DNA of 27,090 nucleotides from a virus. The notes beneath the pieces are model-generated. The model saw only the letters and a list, made by a program, of their open reading frames with translations, did not search any database and was not told the DNA's origin. A program made the translations under genes and the position numbers. Of the stretch, positions 22,972 through 27,090 are shown piece after piece. Positions within the stretch are counted from its first letter, which is position 1. Each line of letters starts with the position of its first letter. The stretch lies in IMG/VR virus record IMGVR_UViG_3300027797_000112, positions 1 through 27,090 of that record. One strand, 5' to 3'.

Positions 22972-23523
22972 ATGTCTACAACTTCTGATGCCGTTACTTA
23001 CGGCGGCCTTTCTAATGCTCCTGGTAAGCGTGACGAGGATCAACAAACCAATAAAGCAAAGTCTACCGCCTTCCGTACTGACGCAGTTACCACCACGACT
23101 ACGATTGCTGCCTCTTATGGTGCTGCTACTACGGCTGTCGCTGCTAGTGCCACTGTAGATGCTGCTGAAACCGCAATTCGTGCGGTACGTTCTGCTCGTG
23201 TTAAGCCCACCAACGCAACTACCGGGCTGCCTTCTGCTAAGGCTACCGGCACCGTTCGCCGTGCTGAAACTGGCGCTATTGCTACCTTCGGCACCCGTGT
23301 TAACGGTTCTGGTTATACCTCTGCTACCTACACCAACGTTGCTCTGAGCGGTGGTTCTGGTTATGGCGCTACTGCCAACATCACTGTGACTGCTGGTGCC
23401 GTGACGGCTGCCACTCTGAACCGTCCTGGTCAGTGGTATCTCGTTGGTGACGTTCTGTCCTGTCAACTGATCGGCGCTGGCACCTTGTTTGCTCTGCCTG
23501 TTGCTACCATTACCCAAGGTTGA
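22972..23523 (+). CDS. Virion-type protein with GSGY-rich C-terminal module
   Basis: A 183-residue protein. The N-terminal half is Thr/Ala-rich (TTTTTIAASYGAATTAVAAS, about residues 40-60). The C-terminal half carries GSGYTSATYTNVALSGGSGYG and ITVTAGAVTAATL, with WYLVGDVLS. This GSGYxxGTYxNVxLxGGSG ... ITVxxGxVTxxxL ... YxVGDxLS pattern is a beta module repeated in many cyanophage tail and virion proteins. Codon choice is visibly richer in C/G-ending codons, like the capsid gene, suggesting high expression. A reverse-strand ORF of similar length lies opposite and is treated as a shadow. Role: probable abundant structural protein, not otherwise assignable. Confidence 0.68.
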   Translation: MSTTSDAVTYGGLSNAPGKRDEDQQTNKAKSTAFRTDAVTTTTTIAASYGAATTAVAASATVDAAETAIRAVRSARVKPTNATTGLPSAKATGTVRRAETGAIATFGTRVNGSGYTSATYTNVALSGGSGYGATANITVTAGAVTAATLNRPGQWYLVGDVLSCQLIGAGTLFALPVATITQG

Positions 23524-23529
23524 TTGATC

Positions 23530-24519
23530 ATGGCTCCTAAGAAACCCGTAAAGCCTACTAAGCTACAACAAAAGGCTGATCAAAAAAACAAAGTGCTGAC
23601 TGGCCCTAAGGGGTCTAAGCCACAATCCACAACGACCAATCGTGTGCGTACCCAAGGCGGCACGACCATGAGCAAGCCAGCCCCTAGTGCTGGTCGTCGT
23701 ATTAACCCTAAGGCAGCTAAGCCTAAACCCACTGCTGCTAAGCCCGCTGCTAAGCCGACACGTCCTTCTATTGGTAATGTTCGTGGGCCAGCAAGGTCAG
23801 CACGGCCAACTGCTGCTAAGCCCTCTACCCCTAGTGGGGGTGGTAGGAACCTCTTTGGGGGTGCTGGCAATAAGCCAGCTGCTATCACAAAAGCTGATAG
23901 TCAAAAGGCTCCAAAGCCTGCCTTTAGAACTAGCCGTGCTCCTTTTAGTTCGACAGGTACGCCTACTCGTGCCTCCCTTGGTAACGTAAAGCCAGGCCCA
24001 GCTGCTGCCGCAGCTCCTCGGCAACAAGCACAAGCACAAGGACAGGCAAACGTCAGGGCTGCGCAACTACGGCGACAACAATTGATGGCGGCTAACCAAC
24101 GAAGAGCTGTAGCCAAAGGTGGAACCGGTGCTGCAATAGTAGGAGCCCTCCTAAATGCACCAGAGGAATTGAAAAAACTTCAAGCCCTTCTTAGAAATCC
24201 CAAGGGGGCTCTTAGTCGTGCAAGTTCTGATATTTTGTCAGGTAAGGCTTACGACCCGCAAACAGTTCCAAAAGCATCTAAGCCCGCTACCCCTAAGCCA
24301 GCCACTCCAAAGGGTCCCACAGCGGCTCAACGTAAGGACTTTGCTGCCCAAGAAACGAAGGCCCGTCAATCCCTAACTGCTCGCAAGAAAGCAGCGGGTT
24401 CAGACCAAGCTACCCCTAACACCGCAGCCTCCTTTGATGATGCGTTCAAGGATGCTCGTCGGGCTAAGGTTAAAGCCTTCACCTGGCGTGGGAAGAAGTA
24501 CACCACTGAGATGAAATAG
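23530..24519 (+). CDS. Lys/Ala/Pro-rich histone H1-like basic protein
   Basis: A 329-residue, mostly disordered protein (ATG 23530; an upstream TTG at 23524 is less likely). The first 90 residues are made of Lys-Pro-Thr-Ala repeats (PKPTAAKPAAKPTRP) that read like linker-histone tails. Further basic and Gln/Ala-rich segments follow (RQQAQAQGQANVRAAQLRRQ). A short helix GAAIVGALLNAPEELKKLQALLRN lies near residues 195-220. The end is KAFTWRGKKYTTEM, a tail motif that recurs in environmental phage proteins. No globular fold is evident. It lies among other basic proteins before the large terminase. A role in compacting or neutralising DNA, or as a capsid internal protein, is inference from composition. 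Confidence 0.65.
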   Translation: MAPKKPVKPTKLQQKADQKNKVLTGPKGSKPQSTTTNRVRTQGGTTMSKPAPSAGRRINPKAAKPKPTAAKPAAKPTRPSIGNVRGPARSARPTAAKPSTPSGGGRNLFGGAGNKPAAITKADSQKAPKPAFRTSRAPFSSTGTPTRASLGNVKPGPAAAAAPRQQAQAQGQANVRAAQLRRQQLMAANQRRAVAKGGTGAAIVGALLNAPEELKKLQALLRNPKGALSRASSDILSGKAYDPQTVPKASKPATPKPATPKGPTAAQRKDFAAQETKARQSLTARKKAAGSDQATPNTAASFDDAFKDARRAKVKAFTWRGKKYTTEMK

Positions 24520-24521
24520 TC

Positions 24522-24896
24522 ATGCCCCGTAAACCAACGGCAAATAAAGTTAGCAAAGGTCGCACACCTAAGCCTGCTGCTAATAACATTAAAAGTGTTA
24601 CTAAGTCAGAGCAGTTGGGCAGAGTAAAAGATTTACAAAAAAGGGTTGCTGCCGTTAGAAATAGACTTCCAGTAGGCCCTAATGCCAACAACGCTGTTTT
24701 TAATCGTGGAAACATGATGGGACCAGCCTCGGCAAGAGGAGTTGGTATGCAAGGGGCTTTGTTACATGCCACTACTCCCCTAGCCCGTAACCTTGGACGC
24801 GCAATGGGTACAAAACTAGGCGTAGCTTTACGGCCTGTTGGTCGAGCTATTGATAAAGCCATAGGAACCAAACCCAAAAAGAAACCTAAGAAGTAA
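24522..24896 (+). CDS. Basic hypothetical protein, 124 residues
   Basis: It starts at ATG 24522, two bases after the previous stop codon. The N-terminus MPRKPTANKVSKGRTPKPAAN resembles the start of the preceding H1-like protein. A helical part follows (SEQLGRVKDLQKRVAAVRNRL), then a Gly/Ala/Met-rich segment (NMMGPASARGVGMQGALL) and a basic tail ending PKKKPKK. There is no recognised domain. Shared N-terminal composition with its neighbours suggests a group of proteins with related use, perhaps co-packaged or binding nucleic acid. Confidence 0.58.
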   Translation: MPRKPTANKVSKGRTPKPAANNIKSVTKSEQLGRVKDLQKRVAAVRNRLPVGPNANNAVFNRGNMMGPASARGVGMQGALLHATTPLARNLGRAMGTKLGVALRPVGRAIDKAIGTKPKKKPKK

Positions 24897-24900
24897 TCTA

Positions 24901-25152
24901 ATGGCCCCCAAAAAGAACCCAAGTCTATCTCTTGGACGTGGTGAGAAATCACCAAAGGGGGGCCTTACCGCCAAAGGCAGGGCTAAATACAACAAGGCAA
25001 CGGGGTCTAACCTAAAGGCCCCTCAGCCCGAGGGTGGTCCCCGTAAGAAGTCCTTCTGTGCTCGCATGGGCGGTAACCCTGGCCCAATGAAAACCCCAAG
25101 TGGTAAGCCTACTCGGAAGGCACTAGCTCTTAAACGTTGGAAGTGTAGTTAA
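24901..25152 (+). CDS. DUF6321-type small basic protein
   Basis: An 83-residue protein. [20 protein letters not shown] (residues about 20-39) and [20 protein letters not shown] with [12 protein letters not shown] at the end are the signature I recall for the DUF6321 family: GLTAxGRxxYNxxTGSNLK then KSFCARMxG ... RKALALRRWKC. The family occurs in many tailed phages and in algal viruses; no biochemical role is known to me. Two conserved Cys (in SFCAR and RWKC) could bind metal or form a disulfide. It is tightly linked to the next small basic gene, with two bases between. Confidence 0.75.
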   Translation: MAPKKNPSLSLGRGEKSPKGGLTAKGRAKYNKATGSNLKAPQPEGGPRKKSFCARMGGNPGPMKTPSGKPTRKALALKRWKCS

Positions 25153-25154
25153 TT

Positions 25155-25289
25155 ATGCCCCTATCCAAAGGCTCATCCAAGAAGGCCGTATCTAAGAACA
25201 TCAGCAAGATGGTCAAGGAAGGTCGCCCTCAAAAACAAGCTATTGCTATTGCCATGAGCAAGGCTGGCATGGCTAAGAAATCTAAATAG
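25155..25289 (+). CDS. DUF6496-type small basic protein, 44 residues
   Basis: ATG 25155 begins two bases after the preceding stop and ends with TAG 25287-25289. The sequence [19 protein letters not shown], then [20 protein letters not shown], corresponds to a family I know as DUF6496: KGSSxKxISxNIxxxxxxGxPxKQAVAIAxxxA. It is a short helix-turn-helix-like polypeptide with several Lys and is found in phages and some bacteria. Function is unknown. It closes the run of basic proteins before endonuclease VII. Confidence 0.7.
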   Translation: MPLSKGSSKKAVSKNISKMVKEGRPQKQAIAIAMSKAGMAKKSK

Positions 25290-25296
25290 CCACCAA

Positions 25297-25325
25297 AGGG
25301 GCCTGCAAGCGCCACCAAGGCCCCT
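25297..25325 (+). terminator. GC-rich hairpin before the endonuclease VII gene
   Basis: AGGGGCCT (25297-25304) is a perfect inverted repeat of AGGCCCCT (25318-25325) around a 13-base loop. It lacks a following T-run (CCACCCCCTTAAAGG), so it may be a weak terminator, an RNA processing or stability element, or part of the leader of the next gene. Confidence 0.4.
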
Positions 25326-25354
25326 CCACCCCCTTAAAGGTATATTCCCTCCTT

Positions 25355-25804
25355 ATGACAACTAAAGCCCCCTTAGAGGCCCGCCTAAAGCGGTGCCCCA
25401 AATGTGAATTAACTTTATCACTTGACAAATTTCCTAAAAGTTTAAAAACAAAAGATGGTTTGCATTGTTACTGTAAACCTTGCAAAAAAATTTATAGTTT
25501 GTCTTGGTATCATGCTAATCCAGATAAAACCAGAAATTCAAGATTAAAAAACACGTTTGGCATTACGCTTGAGGATTATAATGACCTCTTAAAAGCCCAG
25601 AACGGTTGTTGCGCAATTTGCCAAACAGACACTCCAACAGGCAGTGCCAGCTTTCATGTTGATCATTGCCACAAAACTAATAAGATCAGAGGCTTACTCT
25701 GCTCTAAATGCAATCATGCTTTAGGTTTATTTAATGACAACCAAAACACCATCCGCAAAGCAATCAAATATCTTGACCGAGCAGAAGCTGAAGGACGACT
25801 TTAG
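25355..25804 (+). CDS. Recombination endonuclease VII family protein
   Basis: A 149-residue protein with the endonuclease VII fold signature. An N-terminal treble-clef-like zinc site (C14-x2-C17, C40-x2-C43) precedes FGITLEDYNDLLKAQNG (68-84). The catalytic core has zinc ligands C86/C89 and C116/C119, with D103 and H104 (HVDHCH) and N120, matching the T4 gp49 arrangement (C23, C26, D40, H41, C58, C61, N62). It ends IRKAIKYLDRA. T4 endonuclease VII resolves branched DNA before packaging; in T7 that job is done by the unrelated gp3. The last 71 bases overlap the large terminase start. It could serve DNA maturation or be a selfish homing-type gene beside the terminase. Confidence 0.88.
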   Translation: MTTKAPLEARLKRCPKCELTLSLDKFPKSLKTKDGLHCYCKPCKKIYSLSWYHANPDKTRNSRLKNTFGITLEDYNDLLKAQNGCCAICQTDTPTGSASFHVDHCHKTNKIRGLLCSKCNHALGLFNDNQNTIRKAIKYLDRAEAEGRL

Positions 25805-27090
25805 CCTATTTTTGCGTCTCTTATGGAAAGGTCTTCAACTGCCTCCACCTACGCGCTCTCAATTAGCAATGGCACAGTACCTCCAATTTGGAGGCAACCG
25901 AATCCAACTTCAAATGTTCCGTGGTTGCGGCAAAAGTTGGGTTACAGCTGGATTTGTATTGTGGAATCTTTTTGGTGACCGAGACAAAAAAATCATGGTG
26001 GTGTCAGCTTCAAAGGCTAGAGCAGATGATTTTAGTTTGTTTTGCCAACGAGTCATTATTGACATGCCTTGGCTTAATCATCTTGCTCCAACAGACGATT
26101 CCCAACGGTGGAGTCGCATTAGCTTTGACGTAGCCGGAGCACGACCTGCTCAAAGCCCCTCGGTAAAAAGCGTAGGTTTGACCGGACAGTTGACGGGTTC
26201 TCGTGCTGACATTATAGTGGCCGACGATATTGAAACGCCCTCTAATTCAGCTACTGATTTACAACGAGAAAAACTCCTTCAATTAATTACTGAGTTTGAA
26301 TCCGTATTAACACCTAAGCTGGACAGCCGTATCGTTTTCCTTGGAACGCCTCAATCAACGTTTTCTGTATATCGACAATTAAGGGAACGTGGTTATGTTC
26401 CGATGGTATGGCCGTCAAGATTTCCACGTTCACTTGTTGGGTACGAAGATGTCTTAGCAAAAGAACTTCAACAAGACGTCGAAGAACAGGGATTAGAAAA
26501 GCTTGCTTGGAAACCTACTGATACACGCTTTTCGGAACTGACTTTGCTGGAGCGTGAACAATCAATGTCTCGTAGCAACTTTATGTTGCAGTTTCAAATT
26601 GATACCTCCCTCTCTGATGCCCTTAAGTTCCCCCTCAAACTCAGCGACTTTTCAGTACTGCCGCTTGATCGGGAAAAGGGTCCTAGTGATTTGGTGTGGG
26701 GCTCCGATAAAGAGACTTTGCTGGACATGCCTGCTGTCGCTCTCCCTGGCGATAGATGGCACCGGCCTAAGGCTGTTTCGGAATTTGTCCATTACGGGCA
26801 AACCATTGTGGCCGTTGATCCGTCCGGACGAGGAAAAGACGAAACTGTGGCCGTAGTTCTGTCACAGATCAATGGACTTATCTTTATCAGGGACATGATG
26901 GCTACCCAAGATGGGTACTCCGATAAGACCCTTTGTGGGATTCTTCGTATGGCGGGAAGGTACGGGGCGTCTATGTGTCTCATTGAGTCTAACTTCGGTG
27001 ATGGGGCTGTGATGGAGCTGATGAAGAAACACGCCCAAGAAATGAAGGTTGGTATGGCCTTTGAGGAAGTACGCGCTACTACCCGTAAGG
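25734..27090 (+). CDS. Large terminase subunit, T7 gp19-like, 3' end outside the window
   Basis: 452 codons are open to the window end. The N-terminus LKDDFSLFLRLLWKGLQLPPPT aligns with [22 protein letters not shown] of T7 gp19, which fixes the start upstream of the nearest later ATG at 25869. ATG 25734 is the best candidate, inside the endonuclease VII gene. Motifs: Walker A RGCGKSW (residues 63-69; T7 RGIGKSF), ISFDVAGA and SPSVKSVGLTGQLTGSRAD (about 125-158), Walker B IIVADDIE (160-167; T7 IIIADDVE), LGTPQS coupling motif (203-208), and nuclease AVDPSGRGKDET with D362. The N-terminal ATPase drives DNA into the capsid, and the C-terminal RNase H-like nuclease cuts concatemers. The frame has no stop, and the remaining nuclease part lies beyond base 27090. 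Confidence 0.93.
   Translation, partial: MTTKTPSAKQSNILTEQKLKDDFSLFLRLLWKGLQLPPPTRSQLAMAQYLQFGGNRIQLQMFRGCGKSWVTAGFVLWNLFGDRDKKIMVVSASKARADDFSLFCQRVIIDMPWLNHLAPTDDSQRWSRISFDVAGARPAQSPSVKSVGLTGQLTGSRADIIVADDIETPSNSATDLQREKLLQLITEFESVLTPKLDSRIVFLGTPQSTFSVYRQLRERGYVPMVWPSRFPRSLVGYEDVLAKELQQDVEEQGLEKLAWKPTDTRFSELTLLEREQSMSRSNFMLQFQIDTSLSDALKFPLKLSDFSVLPLDREKGPSDLVWGSDKETLLDMPAVALPGDRWHRPKAVSEFVHYGQTIVAVDPSGRGKDETVAVVLSQINGLIFIRDMMATQDGYSDKTLCGILRMAGRYGASMCLIESNFGDGAVMELMKKHAQEMKVGMAFEEVRATTRK

Noticed and set aside
22963-23517. Reverse-strand ORF of 184 codons opposite the 22972 gene
   Set aside because: Ser/Thr/Gly-rich low-complexity translation is what the complement of a biased, repetitive coding frame gives; the forward protein has a known-type GSGY module and fits the operon.
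24479-24955. Reverse-strand ORF of 158 codons opposite the basic proteins
   Set aside because: It spans the ends of three forward genes with good starts and packing; no motif is seen in the reverse product.
25888-26133. 81-codon ORF inside the large terminase
   Set aside because: It is in another frame than the terminase motifs (Walker A RGCGKSW lies in the same DNA) and is a shadow.
26554-26856. 100-codon ORF inside the large terminase
   Set aside because: Out-of-frame shadow of the terminase nuclease region; no motif.

Overview
The window is the late, virion-structure and DNA-packaging half of a T7-like podovirus genome. All genes lie on the + strand and follow the T7 gene order: portal C-terminus (gp8), scaffold (gp9), major capsid protein (gp10), tail tubular proteins A and B (gp11, gp12), internal virion proteins (gp13 to gp16), tail fibre (gp17), small terminase (gp18), an 18.5-position membrane protein, and large terminase (gp19, cut by the window end). 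The accessory genes resemble families I associate with cyanophages and marine or freshwater phages (several fibre modules, a C39-like peptidase, small Lys/Arg-rich proteins of the DUF6321 and DUF6496 type). A cyanobacterial host is therefore the best guess, but no photosynthesis gene or other direct host marker lies in the window.

Layout. 1-1380: portal end, a small overlapping ORF and the scaffold. 1391-1959: a terminator, an RlpA-like double-psi beta-barrel gene, a second terminator-like hairpin and a structured leader in front of the capsid gene. 1960-3032: capsid gene and its terminator. 3051-6847: the two tail tubular proteins; gp12 is much longer than in T7 through inserted beta-rich domains. 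6851-15021: the ejectosome (internal core) proteins. The gp15-position protein ends in two apparent peptidoglycan-cutting domains, a lambda-endolysin-like (GH104-like) muramidase and an M15-like zinc peptidase, and the gp16-position protein shows no visible lytic domain. 15046-17917: T7-type fibre N-terminus followed by four further fibre or adhesin-like proteins. 17919-18826: a small basic protein, a one-helix membrane protein (holin candidate) and a C39-like endolysin candidate. 18845-21776: small virion-type proteins and a 661-residue protein with sixteen 22-residue tandem repeats.

21773-27090: small and large terminase genes are separated by about 3.7 kb holding a spanin-like protein, six Lys/Arg-rich proteins (one resembling histone H1 tails), an HNH nuclease, a virion-type protein and an endonuclease VII. 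The endonuclease VII gene overlaps the start of the large terminase gene by 71 bases; the terminase start at 25734 is supported by matching the T7 gp19 N-terminus.

Together the genes describe capsid assembly (portal, scaffold, capsid, terminase), tail and fibre formation, cell-wall penetration on entry (gp15/gp16-like proteins), lysis (membrane protein, C39-like peptidase, spanin-like protein) and genome maturation (endonuclease VII, HNH, terminases). No tRNA, CRISPR array, insertion sequence or reverse-strand gene could be supported.
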